DNA of 34,286 nt from Calidifonticultor sp964387355 (GTDB taxonomy: Bacteria > Actinomycetota > Humimicrobiia > Humimicrobiales > Humimicrobiaceae), in assembly GCA_964387355.1 (NCBI GenBank), contig CAYLWJ010000102.1, forward strand, positions 1-34,286. The letters are read 5' to 3'. Numbering within the stretch: the first letter of the stretch is position 1; each line of letters begins with the position of its first letter. A program made the position numbers and the translations under genes. Below the pieces are notes generated by a model. The model was not told the origin of the DNA and did not search any database. It saw nothing but the letters and a program-made list of their open reading frames with translations. This document shows positions 1-7,483 of the stretch, piece by piece.

Positions 1-376
1 AAAAATGGTAGTTTTTTTTACAAGAGGAATTATTTTATGAATTTCTATCTACTACAAGCAAGCAAACTTTTATAAAATTTTTTGAGATTTTTTCTCTTTT
101 ATATTGTTAAATTAAATTTAATTTATCTATATCTACACAAATTGTTATAATTACTGTATTATTATTTATAAGCTTGTGCTTCTTGTTGTTTTGTTTCATA
201 TTTGCTAATTAACAATTTAGTTTTATTTCTTAAATTTCTTAATATTTTTGCTTATAAGTTTATTAAAAGTTAAGCCTTTTAGAAACTATTTTTTGTTATT
301 TTTATTTTTTTTATTTTTGTTTTTTAAAGCACCATAACTGGTAGGCATTTATAAAAAACTATATTAAAGAGGAATT
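1..376. other. AT-rich non-coding stretch before the first gene
   Basis: This segment is extremely T-rich on the plus strand, with long T and A runs. I see no reading frame, tRNA-like fold or strong inverted repeat in it. It may hold the 3' untranslated region of a gene outside the window and the promoter of the gene at 377. An AGAGG ribosome-binding site sits just before that gene's start. Confidence 0.5.
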
Positions 377-694
377 ATGGCTATAACAAAAGTCGAAGCA
401 GGTATTTGTGGCTTTGTTACAGAAATAGAAACATTTTCTGAAGATATGCAGCATGTCACTTTCAAAGTAAATACGGATTGCGAGAAAATAAATAAACTTT
501 CAAAAAAATTAAGTAAAGTGGATGCATATAATGAAATAAAAAATGGTTTTGATGGGGAACTTTATAAGCTAATAAGAGAAGAACTTAAAGGATGCTGCGC
601 AGGTTGTGCTGTCCCGGTTGGATTATTTAAATCAATGCAAGTTGCTGCACAAGTTGCACTACCAAAAAATATCTTTATCACAATAACAAAATAA
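377..694 (+). CDS. DUF6951-like small Cys-rich protein
   Basis: This 105-residue protein has no signal peptide or membrane segment. It opens with a GICGF motif (Cys11) and near the end has a Cys cluster in GCCAGCAVPVG, followed by a hydrophobic helix-like stretch (VAAQVALPKNIFI). This arrangement, an N-terminal GICGF and a C-terminal CxxCAVP, resembles the uncharacterised DUF6951 family found in anaerobes. The conserved cysteines suggest metal or iron-sulfur binding, but that is inference. The ATG start is supported by AGAGG about six bases upstream. The family assignment is from memory of its motifs and no function is known to me. Confidence 0.65.
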   Translation: MAITKVEAGICGFVTEIETFSEDMQHVTFKVNTDCEKINKLSKKLSKVDAYNEIKNGFDGELYKLIREELKGCCAGCAVPVGLFKSMQVAAQVALPKNIFITITK

Positions 695-716
695 ATTATT
701 TTGAAAGGTTATTTAT

Positions 717-788
717 ATGAAGGTTTTTAACTTAGATTTTATAATGGGTGCAAAAATTGTAGGTATACAAATTTTTAAAAATTTATGA
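717..788 (+). CDS. possible 23-residue small protein
   Basis: A short frame starts with ATG eight bases after GAAAGG, a reasonable ribosome-binding site, and ends at TGA. The predicted peptide begins MKVFNLDFIMGAKIVGIQ and is moderately hydrophobic. It lies between two genes on the same strand. It could be a real small protein, a leader peptide or chance. There is no homology or conservation evidence. Confidence 0.2.
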   Translation: MKVFNLDFIMGAKIVGIQIFKNL

Positions 789-810
789 ACAAATATTTAT
801 AATAAGGAAA

Positions 811-1059
811 ATGACTAATAAAGATAAAAACTTAAATTTTAATTTCAACTTAAGTTCTGCTGAGAGAGTGGAACTTGAAAGGATTGTTTTAGATAAAGAC
901 TTAGATTCAGCTTTTAATTTTGTAAAAAGACAAAACTTAAATATAAATAAAGCTGAAGCTCTTAAATATTGCTCTGAATGGTTAAAGGAAATAAAAAAAG
1001 CAGAAGATGAAAAATTAAAAATCAGATTTTCAAATATAGGTCCAAGTTTTAGAATTTAA
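811..1059 (+). CDS. hypothetical protein, 82 residues
   Basis: I do not recognise this family. The protein is highly charged (Lys/Glu-rich) and looks helical. It has no signal peptide and a single Cys near residue 54. The start ATG is preceded by AAGGAAA with very short spacing. Base composition matches its neighbours. It stands alone between the DUF6951-like gene and the lipoprotein gene on the same strand. It could be a small helical regulator or a fragment of a larger ancestral protein. Confidence 0.4.
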   Translation: MTNKDKNLNFNFNLSSAERVELERIVLDKDLDSAFNFVKRQNLNINKAEALKYCSEWLKEIKKAEDEKLKIRFSNIGPSFRI

Positions 1060-1107
1060 AAATTTTCTAAATGAGAAATTACAAATATTACATTACAAAT
1101 ATCACAA

Positions 1108-1830
1108 ATGAAGAATTACAAATTTAATATTTTAAAATACATTTTAGTCTTTCTTATCTTTCAACTTTGCTTAAATATTGGCTGTAATAAAACTCAACTT
1201 GTTGAAAATCAGGGAAAATCTCTACAAACTTCTGCATATACAACAGCACAAGAAACAAAAACTATTCAAGAAACAGATAAAATTCAAGAAACAAAAACAA
1301 CAAGCACAGCAACTGAAGGCACAACAACTGAAGGCACAACAAATAATGTAAATAATACAAAAAAGACCGAAGAGGAGATGCAAGTCAAAATGAAAATAGA
1401 AAGTCCTTCTTTTAAAAATAATGATACAATTCCTTCAAAATATACCTGCGATGGTGAAGATATTAATCCGCCATTAAAGATAGCTGGAGTACCAAAAAAC
1501 ACAGTAAGCCTTGTACTTATAGTTGAAGACCCTGATGCTCCAGGTAAAACCTGGGTGCATTGGACAGTTTGGAACATTGACCCAAAAACAACTGAAATAG
1601 CAGAAAATAGTGTTCCTGTTGGGGCTATACAAGGAATTACAGATTTTGGCTTTGCAGGATACGGTGGCCCATGCCCTCCTTCTGGAACACATCGTTACTT
1701 TTTTAAACTTTATGCTATAGATACACTTATTAATCTTAGCTCATCTGCAACAGCTAAAGATATCAAAAAAGCTATGGAGGGTCATATTCTTGACAGCGCA
1801 GAACTTATAGGGTTGTATTCAAGGAAGTAA
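1108..1830 (+). CDS. lipoprotein with YbhB/YbcL (PEBP) domain
   Basis: Residues 1-26 form a lipoprotein signal peptide: positive N-terminus, hydrophobic core and lipobox LNIGC with Cys26. A low-complexity Thr/Glu/Lys linker (about 30-90, rich in QETK and TEGTT repeats) tethers a C-terminal PEBP-like domain (about 92-240). That domain carries the family hallmarks: CDGEDINPPL, VEDPDAPGKTWVHW, and GPCPPSGTHRYFF with the ligand-pocket HRY. The fold binds phospholipid-like or anionic ligands in eukaryotic PEBP. The role of bacterial YbhB/YbcL members is not settled. Here the domain would be outside the cell, anchored by lipid. The start is the only ATG that gives a signal peptide. Repeated ATTACAAAT-like words surround the start, and no clear Shine-Dalgarno sequence is visible. 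Confidence 0.85.
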   Translation: MKNYKFNILKYILVFLIFQLCLNIGCNKTQLVENQGKSLQTSAYTTAQETKTIQETDKIQETKTTSTATEGTTTEGTTNNVNNTKKTEEEMQVKMKIESPSFKNNDTIPSKYTCDGEDINPPLKIAGVPKNTVSLVLIVEDPDAPGKTWVHWTVWNIDPKTTEIAENSVPVGAIQGITDFGFAGYGGPCPPSGTHRYFFKLYAIDTLINLSSSATAKDIKKAMEGHILDSAELIGLYSRK

Positions 1831-1836
1831 TTTAAT

Positions 1837-2007
1837 CTACCTTATTACAGAAATAATTAAAAAATCTATAAATAAATTTTTTAAGTAATTATTAGTTACT
1901 ATTGCAAGTGGCACATATTCTTTAAGTAAACCAGCCCATATAAGTGCCATACCTGCAAATGATACAACTCCAATAAGTATTAAACCGGTAGCCCGTTCTA
2001 GATATTT
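1837..2007 (-). pseudogene. remnant of a membrane-protein gene
   Basis: On the minus strand, directly after the zinc-ribbon/HEAT gene, an open stretch runs from about 2007 to a TAG at 1837. It encodes a good membrane-type sequence (ERATGLILIGVVSFAGMALI, then WAGLLKEYVP). It has no ATG, GTG or TTG before an internal Met, and stops lie just upstream. The coherent hydrophobic segment suggests the 3' end of a decayed or truncated membrane-protein gene. An alternative is a 38-residue peptide starting at the internal ATG. I cannot name the parent family. Confidence 0.35.
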
Positions 2008-2018
2008 TTATATTTAAT

Positions 2019-2402
2019 TTATTTACTTCTTTTTTTTATTTCCTTCATTGCTTTTATAGCTTTTTCTCTTGAAATAACTGAACCTGATACAGAGATAGCT
2101 TTTAAAGTTTTTAAAGATTGCCTTGTACCAATTTTACCAAGTGTTTCTGCTGCTGCTGCTTGAATATAGGGGTCATTTGCAGATTTTAACAATTTAATAA
2201 TTGCCTTTTCAGTCTCAATACTGGGATAATTTGAAAGTAATTGAGCCGAAAGCATTACAATATCAGCTCTTTTATGGTTAAGTGCAGAAATAAGCTTTGA
2301 CTTATAACTAGCTTCTTTCCAGTCAATTTGACTTCCGCATTTAATGCAAACTTTTTCATTTTCATCATTAGGCCAAAAACAGTTTGGACAATATATTTTC
2401 AT
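2019..2402 (-). CDS. zinc-ribbon protein with HEAT-like repeats
   Basis: The 127-residue protein begins with a zinc ribbon: Cys5, Cys8, Cys19 and Cys22 in CPNC...CIKC. It continues with helical repeats (about 35-125) of the HEAT/PBS-lyase type, for example DPYIQAAAAETLGKIG followed by SLKTLKAI. Such proteins usually act as scaffolds or adaptors, and no catalytic residues are visible. No clear Shine-Dalgarno sequence precedes the ATG. The gene lies just downstream of the E1-beta gene on the same strand with a ~140-base gap, and I see no reason to join it functionally to the sugar cluster. Confidence 0.7.
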   Translation of the reverse strand: MKIYCPNCFWPNDENEKVCIKCGSQIDWKEASYKSKLISALNHKRADIVMLSAQLLSNYPSIETEKAIIKLLKSANDPYIQAAAAETLGKIGTRQSLKTLKAISVSGSVISREKAIKAMKEIKKRSK

Positions 2403-2544
2403 GTCAAATTTAAGACCGCATTTAAAATTAAAGATTTTTTATTATTTAAAAAGTAAATAGATTATATCATAATACTAAATACTCCCATTAATTAAAATTT
2501 TGAGGCCATTTTTAGACTTATAAGAATTTTCTTTTATATCTGCA

Positions 2545-3567
2545 TTATATCTCAACTAAAACCATTTTCTTTATCTCTTCAGCGATTCTTTGCGGTTGTG
2601 GGATATAAAACTTTTCCATTACAGGTGAAAAAGGCGCTGGGGTATTTGGAGCTGCAACCCTTGTAACTGGTGCAATTAGATAATCAGGAATTTTTTCTGC
2701 AATCTGGGCAGCAATTTCAGCCCCTATGCCGCCTTGTTTTGGTGATTCTTCAACTATTACAATTCTACCTGTTTTTTTAACAGAGTTTAAAATTAAATCC
2801 ATGTCAAGAGGCCAAAGAGTTCTTGGGTCAATTACTTCACAAGAAATTCCTTCTTGGTTTTGCAAAATATCAGCTGCAATAAGAGCAAAGTGCATCATTA
2901 AAAGGCTAGCCACTATGGTTACATCACTACCCTGCCTTCTTATAATACCTTTACCAATTGGAATTGTGTAACTCTCATCAGGTATCTCGCTTGATGCATC
3001 AATTGTACCTGACTCCTGACGAGGGCCTTTTGAACCATATAATAATTTATGCTCAAAAACTAAGACAGGATTATCATCCCTAATAGCTGAAACAAGAAGT
3101 CCATAAGCATCATAAGCCGTAGCTGGTGCAATTATTTTTATTCCAGGACAAGATAAAAAGTAAGGCTCTAAATTTTGTGCATGTTGTGCCCCCCTTCCAG
3201 TTACACCAACAGGTGCACGCATTACTATTGGCACTTTAAGCTTTCCACCTGACATATATCTTAGTTTTGCAATTTGATTTACAACTTGATCCATTGCGCA
3301 TAATAAAAAATCCCCATACTGCACATCAGCAATTGGTCTTAGTCCCATCACAGCTGCACCGCAAGCATAACCAAAAATACCAATTTCTGAAATTGGAGTG
3401 TCGATTATTCTATCTGGAAACTCTTTTTCAAGTCCAAGAGTAACTGTAAATGCTCCACCAAAACCACCAGGTATACCAATATCTTCACCAATACAAAAAA
3501 CTGTTAAATCTCTTTTCATTTCATCTCGAATAGCTTTCCTTAAGGCTTCTGCAACACTTAATTTCAT
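2545..3567 (-). CDS. 2-oxo acid/acetoin dehydrogenase E1-beta subunit
   Basis: This 340-residue protein is a typical E1-beta (transketolase pyrimidine-binding plus C-terminal domains). Visible hallmarks are GEDIG near the N-terminus, PISEIGIFGYACGAAVMGLRP, the region VVNQIAKLRYMSGG, PVGVTGRGAQHAQ, and the C-terminal domain from about 205 with IDPRTLWPLD and IVIVEES. It pairs with the E1-alpha encoded just upstream: the start ATGA overlaps the E1-alpha stop by four bases, so translation is coupled. A GGAGGTG ribosome-binding site lies seven bases before the ATG. E1 decarboxylates a 2-oxo acid, or cleaves acetoin, using thiamine diphosphate and passes the acyl group to a lipoyl arm. The substrate cannot be fixed from sequence. 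No E2 or E3 gene follows. Confidence 0.9.
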   Translation of the reverse strand: MKLSVAEALRKAIRDEMKRDLTVFCIGEDIGIPGGFGGAFTVTLGLEKEFPDRIIDTPISEIGIFGYACGAAVMGLRPIADVQYGDFLLCAMDQVVNQIAKLRYMSGGKLKVPIVMRAPVGVTGRGAQHAQNLEPYFLSCPGIKIIAPATAYDAYGLLVSAIRDDNPVLVFEHKLLYGSKGPRQESGTIDASSEIPDESYTIPIGKGIIRRQGSDVTIVASLLMMHFALIAADILQNQEGISCEVIDPRTLWPLDMDLILNSVKKTGRIVIVEESPKQGGIGAEIAAQIAEKIPDYLIAPVTRVAAPNTPAPFSPVMEKFYIPQPQRIAEEIKKMVLVEI

Positions 3568-5027
3568 CTAGGCACCTCCATATCTATATATAAGTCATTT
3601 AGTGTATCTTCCGGGTCTGGGTCTGGGCTGTTTTGTGCAAAAATTATTGCATCATCCACTTCTTTTTTTACTTCATTTTTTATCCTATCAATAATATCTT
3701 TATCAGCTATATTCTCAGATAATAAAAAAGTTTCATATAAAGGCAGGGGGTCTCTTGACTGCCAGTACTCTTTTTCTTCCTTTGACATATAATTGCATGG
3801 ATCTCTTCTTGAATGGCCGCACAATCTAAATGTTTTTAATTCCAAAAGAGTCGGCAGGTAATTTTCACGAGCTAAATCAATGGCAACTTTTGCCTTTGCA
3901 TAAACATCTAAAACATCCATACCATCTGCTATATCTGGTCTTATACCATAACAATAAGCTCTGTCTGCAATGTTATCTAATTTTAGTGTTTTTTTAATGT
4001 GAGTTGATGCACCATATTGGTTATTTTCACAAACAAACACAGCAGGTATTTCATAAACTGCAGCCATATTTATTCCTTCATGAAATGCTCCTTCATTTGA
4101 AGCACCGTCACCAAAAAAGCTAACCGCAACCCTTTTTTCACCTTTAAGCTTAAAAGCTAGAGCCATACCACCAACTATAGGTATGTTTGCTCCAACTATT
4201 GCAATTGCAGGAAGCATACCCTTATCTAAATTTCCAACGTGCATTGAACCACCCTTGCCTTTGCAACAGCCGCTTATCTTTCCATACAGCTCAGCCATTA
4301 TCTCCTTTAGCGAAAGCCCTCTTGCAATTGCATGACCATGCGGTCTGTGAGTAGAAGCTATAACATCATCTTTTTTAAGACAAGTACAAACTCCAACCGC
4401 ACAAGCTTCCATACCAATATACTGATGAATTGTTCCAGGCATTTTACCTTCTAAGAAAAGCACTTTTATAGCTTCTTCAAATTCTCTAATCTCTAACATT
4501 TTTTTATAGATTTCTAAAGCTGAGTCTATTCCTATTTCTGATATTATTTTTCTTTTTTGCTTTATATCAATTGGAACTAATTTATTTTGTTCAAATACCT
4601 TATGTTGCAGTTCCTGTAATTTTAAAAAATTCCTATCTTTTTTTATGCTTTTAACATCATTTTCTTTAACTTTAGGACTAATATCTTTTTTATCTTTATC
4701 TTCAGAGACCTCAGAGACCTCAGAGACAATTTTAATCTTATCATTCTCATTAGCTTTCTTAACACCTACAGTTTTAATATCAGCTTTATCTAAATCATCA
4801 ATTATTGCAATGATATCACCTGTTTTTATTTGACTATCAGGTAAAAAATTTAATTTTTGTACTACACCTTCTGCAACACTTTCAAACTCCATTGTTACTT
4901 TATCAGTCTCAACTTCACATAAAGGCTGGCCTCTTTTAACAAAATCTCCCTCCTTTACAAGCCAGCGAATTAGCCTAACTTCATCAGAAGTTTGCCCAAG
5001 TTGAGGCATTTTAATTTCTTTTGCCAA
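3564..5027 (-). CDS. lipoyl-domain/E1-alpha fusion of a 2-oxo acid or acetoin dehydrogenase
   Basis: Residues 1-78 are a lipoyl domain with the swinging-arm lysine at Lys43 in EVETDKVTME. Residues about 79-145 are a Lys/Glu/Ser-rich linker with a VSE repeat. From about 165 the protein is a complete E1-alpha: GTIHQYIGMEA, THRPHGHAIARG, and the thiamine-diphosphate motif from GDG (306-308) to NN (335-336). E1-alpha proteins normally run 320-370 residues without a lipoyl domain, so the 487-residue length reflects the fusion. The start is TTG at 5027, chosen because GGGAGGT lies six bases upstream and the lipoyl motif begins immediately. The lipoyl domain may substitute for that of an E2, or may be served by an E2/E3 encoded elsewhere. 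The gene lies at the 3' part of the sugar cluster, 174 bases after the aldolase gene. Confidence 0.88.
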   Translation of the reverse strand: MAKEIKMPQLGQTSDEVRLIRWLVKEGDFVKRGQPLCEVETDKVTMEFESVAEGVVQKLNFLPDSQIKTGDIIAIIDDLDKADIKTVGVKKANENDKIKIVSEVSEVSEDKDKKDISPKVKENDVKSIKKDRNFLKLQELQHKVFEQNKLVPIDIKQKRKIISEIGIDSALEIYKKMLEIREFEEAIKVLFLEGKMPGTIHQYIGMEACAVGVCTCLKKDDVIASTHRPHGHAIARGLSLKEIMAELYGKISGCCKGKGGSMHVGNLDKGMLPAIAIVGANIPIVGGMALAFKLKGEKRVAVSFFGDGASNEGAFHEGINMAAVYEIPAVFVCENNQYGASTHIKKTLKLDNIADRAYCYGIRPDIADGMDVLDVYAKAKVAIDLARENYLPTLLELKTFRLCGHSRRDPCNYMSKEEKEYWQSRDPLPLYETFLLSENIADKDIIDRIKNEVKKEVDDAIIFAQNSPDPDPEDTLNDLYIDMEVPR

Positions 5028-5201
5028 AATATACCTCCCTAATCATAAAACTCATTCTAAAAAGTTTTAAAATTAACATTATTAAAAATTACTAACAATT
5101 ATTAACAATTATTAACTTATAAAATTGACATTATTTAGCCAACATTAAAAAGTTTAAATTATTAAGCTTAAAATTATTAAACTTAAATTAAGATTAAATT
5201 T

Positions 5202-6101
5202 TTAAGCTTTATTATTGCTGCCATATTGAAGCATAAAATTTTCTATTATATTTTGTACAGCAATCCTTGCTTTTACATTAATATCACTAGAAAAACCAGA
5301 ACCAATAATTTCATACGGATTACTTTTTAAATCTAACTTATCTGTAGCTTCTTTTAAAACTTCAAAGTAAACTTTTTTTAAAATACTTCCTACATTTATC
5401 TTTCTAATGCCCATTTTGATAGCATTCTCTACATCATTTTTATTAATATAACTTCCTCCATGAAGTACCAAAGGAATTTTAATTTTCTTTTTAATCTCTT
5501 CCAGGGCCTTTAAATTAAGACGAATTTCTTTCTTTCCATGCATGTGCGCCTGTCCGATATTAACTGCAAGAGCGTCTACACCAGTTTGAGTCACAAAGCT
5601 ATATGCTGATTCAGGAGTAGTATATTTTAAATCATCAGGTATTTCTTTTAATTCATTTTCTATACCAGGAAGTGATACTAGCTCTCCTTCAACACATACA
5701 CCTTTTTTATGTGCTTTTTCTACAACCATAGAGACTTTTTCTATTTGTTCGTCAAAGGAAATATTTTCATCCGTAAACATCACTATTTTGTAGCCCATAT
5801 CAATTGAATTTAATACAACATCAAGTTTTGGTGATTCGTTAAAAATAGAACAAGCAGGCACAGATATTTGATTACATGCCTCCTCAACAAGTTTTGCATA
5901 AATAGTAAGAGGATCTTTTACAACCCTATTGTCATGAGTTAAAAATAAACCACTAAATCCAAGTATTATTGGTGAACGCATTTTCTCTGCTGCATCATAA
6001 GCAGCTAAAAGAGATTCAATATTCCAGCTTTCAAAATAGCCTACTGCATATTCTTTTTTTTCTGCATGTTGCATTAATTCTTGAAAATCAACTAACGGCA
6101 T
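5202..6101 (-). CDS. class II aldolase family protein, variant active site
   Basis: This 299-residue TIM-barrel protein belongs to the class II fructose/tagatose-bisphosphate aldolase family, whose members cleave ketose phosphates to dihydroxyacetone phosphate plus an aldehyde. Two zinc histidines are visible: His186 in NIGQAHMHG and His214 in LVLHGGS, with Glu140 in the metal loop. At the site where GatY/KbaY enzymes have the catalytic Asp and zinc His (LDHH), this protein reads IFNESP, that is Asn88-Glu89. The opening GYFESWNIESL also differs from the classical AFNxxN. I recall a sugar-operon subfamily with these same changes, so this is probably a conserved subtype rather than a damaged gene, but its reaction is unknown to me. 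GGAGGT precedes the ATG. It lies between the UroD-like and E1-alpha genes. Confidence 0.82.
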   Translation of the reverse strand: MPLVDFQELMQHAEKKEYAVGYFESWNIESLLAAYDAAEKMRSPIILGFSGLFLTHDNRVVKDPLTIYAKLVEEACNQISVPACSIFNESPKLDVVLNSIDMGYKIVMFTDENISFDEQIEKVSMVVEKAHKKGVCVEGELVSLPGIENELKEIPDDLKYTTPESAYSFVTQTGVDALAVNIGQAHMHGKKEIRLNLKALEEIKKKIKIPLVLHGGSYINKNDVENAIKMGIRKINVGSILKKVYFEVLKEATDKLDLKSNPYEIIGSGFSSDINVKARIAVQNIIENFMLQYGSNNKA

Positions 6102-6178
6102 AAAACCTCCAAACTTTTTTATTTGCTTATTTAATTTAAATTTTCTTTTATTTTCTTTATTTTCCTAATCTTTATTTC

Positions 6179-7414
6179 TTAACCTTCTTCTATTATTTCA
6201 TTTAACTTAAATCTATATTCCTTAAACCTATCCCAGTCAGCATCCATTGGAATAGCATGATCAATATGCGGAATATATCCACCTTGTTTTAATAAAATTT
6301 TTACCATTTCAAGTTCTTTATCTATATCTTTACTTTCAACATTATCTTTTGGAAATAAAATCTTTTTATCAACTCCGCCTAACATTTGAAGTTTTGGAAA
6401 TTCTTGTCTTATTTTTATCAAATCATTTACTGCTTCCATTGGGAAAACACCAGTAACTCCACAACTAATCCATAAAGGTATCAGCTCATCTATTAGACCA
6501 TCACAATCTACAATAATATTTTTTATTCCAAATTGCTTTAAAAAATCTATAAATTTAACATAATATGGTGTTAAAAATTCTTCAAAAGCAGTCTTTGATA
6601 TAAAAGAACCTGTTTTAAAAGCCATATCCTCCCATATCATAACCCAATCTATTTCAATTAGTTTAAAAATTTCTGAAAAGTACTCCATAGAAAAATTCAA
6701 ATAAAATTCATTTATTTTCTTAATTAATTCTGGGCTATCGTATAAGCTAAGCATGTAATTTACATCTCCCATTAAGTGTCTCGGCATTCCACAAAATCCA
6801 AAGGGATTTCCGCCTAGTCTTATTGGGTAATCTCTGTCTTTTAATTTTAAAGCAAGCTTATCAAAATTTTCAGGCAGTCTTTTTTTAAAATCTTTATCAT
6901 AAAACTGCATATAATCATAAAAATCCTTTAAGCTTTTTATAGGATAATCAATGCTCATTGGAGCAGATGTTCCTTTTTTTAAAATCTTTTGGGTAATACC
7001 ATAATTATCTTTAAAAACTATATAATCATCTTTATCTTCTAAAATTACTTTTGAAAACATTGGGCTTAAGTCAAAAGGAAATTTTGCAGGATATGGATCT
7101 AGGTTAAAATATTTCATTAAAAAAGTATCAAGATATTCAGAGCTTTTAGAACTTTTTTTATCTTGATAACCTTTATTATCTTTATAATCCTTAATATTTT
7201 CATAATCATTCTTTTGATTTATAACATAGTCTAAAGGCAAAGATACTCTTACAAGATCTGAGTCTTTTAAGCTCTCTGGAGGCTCTTGAATATTTAAATT
7301 ATTATTTTTATTCCATTTTCTAATAAGTCCTGCCCAGTATCCATATTCATATTTTAAATTTTTTATGCCTGATTCAAAATTTAAAACTGCTAGAAATCTC
7401 TCTCTAGAATTCAC
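6179..7414 (-). CDS. uroporphyrinogen decarboxylase-like protein (first paralogue)
   Basis: This 411-residue protein has the UroD/cobalamin-methyltransferase (MtaA-like) barrel signature: the MNSRERFLAVLNFE start, EYGYWAGLI, WEDMAFKTG, IIVDCDG, GGVDKK, and the closing GGYIPHIDHAIPMDADW. Members of this group that sit in sugar operons are not true haem-pathway decarboxylases, and their reaction is unproven. The usual methyltransferase zinc motif (HxC...C) is replaced by VDCDG. A Lys/Asp/Tyr-rich insertion (about 70-95) is low complexity. The start is GTG at 7414, supported by GTGAGG five bases upstream and by the conserved MNSRER opening. It lies between the FGGY kinase and aldolase genes. Confidence 0.8.
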   Translation of the reverse strand: MNSRERFLAVLNFESGIKNLKYEYGYWAGLIRKWNKNNNLNIQEPPESLKDSDLVRVSLPLDYVINQKNDYENIKDYKDNKGYQDKKSSKSSEYLDTFLMKYFNLDPYPAKFPFDLSPMFSKVILEDKDDYIVFKDNYGITQKILKKGTSAPMSIDYPIKSLKDFYDYMQFYDKDFKKRLPENFDKLALKLKDRDYPIRLGGNPFGFCGMPRHLMGDVNYMLSLYDSPELIKKINEFYLNFSMEYFSEIFKLIEIDWVMIWEDMAFKTGSFISKTAFEEFLTPYYVKFIDFLKQFGIKNIIVDCDGLIDELIPLWISCGVTGVFPMEAVNDLIKIRQEFPKLQMLGGVDKKILFPKDNVESKDIDKELEMVKILLKQGGYIPHIDHAIPMDADWDRFKEYRFKLNEIIEEG

Positions 7415-7483
7415 TTAAACCTCACTTATTTTAATTTACAAACAAAAAAATTTTTTTATTTGCAGCAAATTATATTATTAAAA

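Noticed and set aside
3564..5027. Transketolase subunits of the non-oxidative D-apiose route
   Set aside because: The N-terminal lipoyl domain and E1-alpha motifs indicate a dehydrogenase E1, not a split transketolase.
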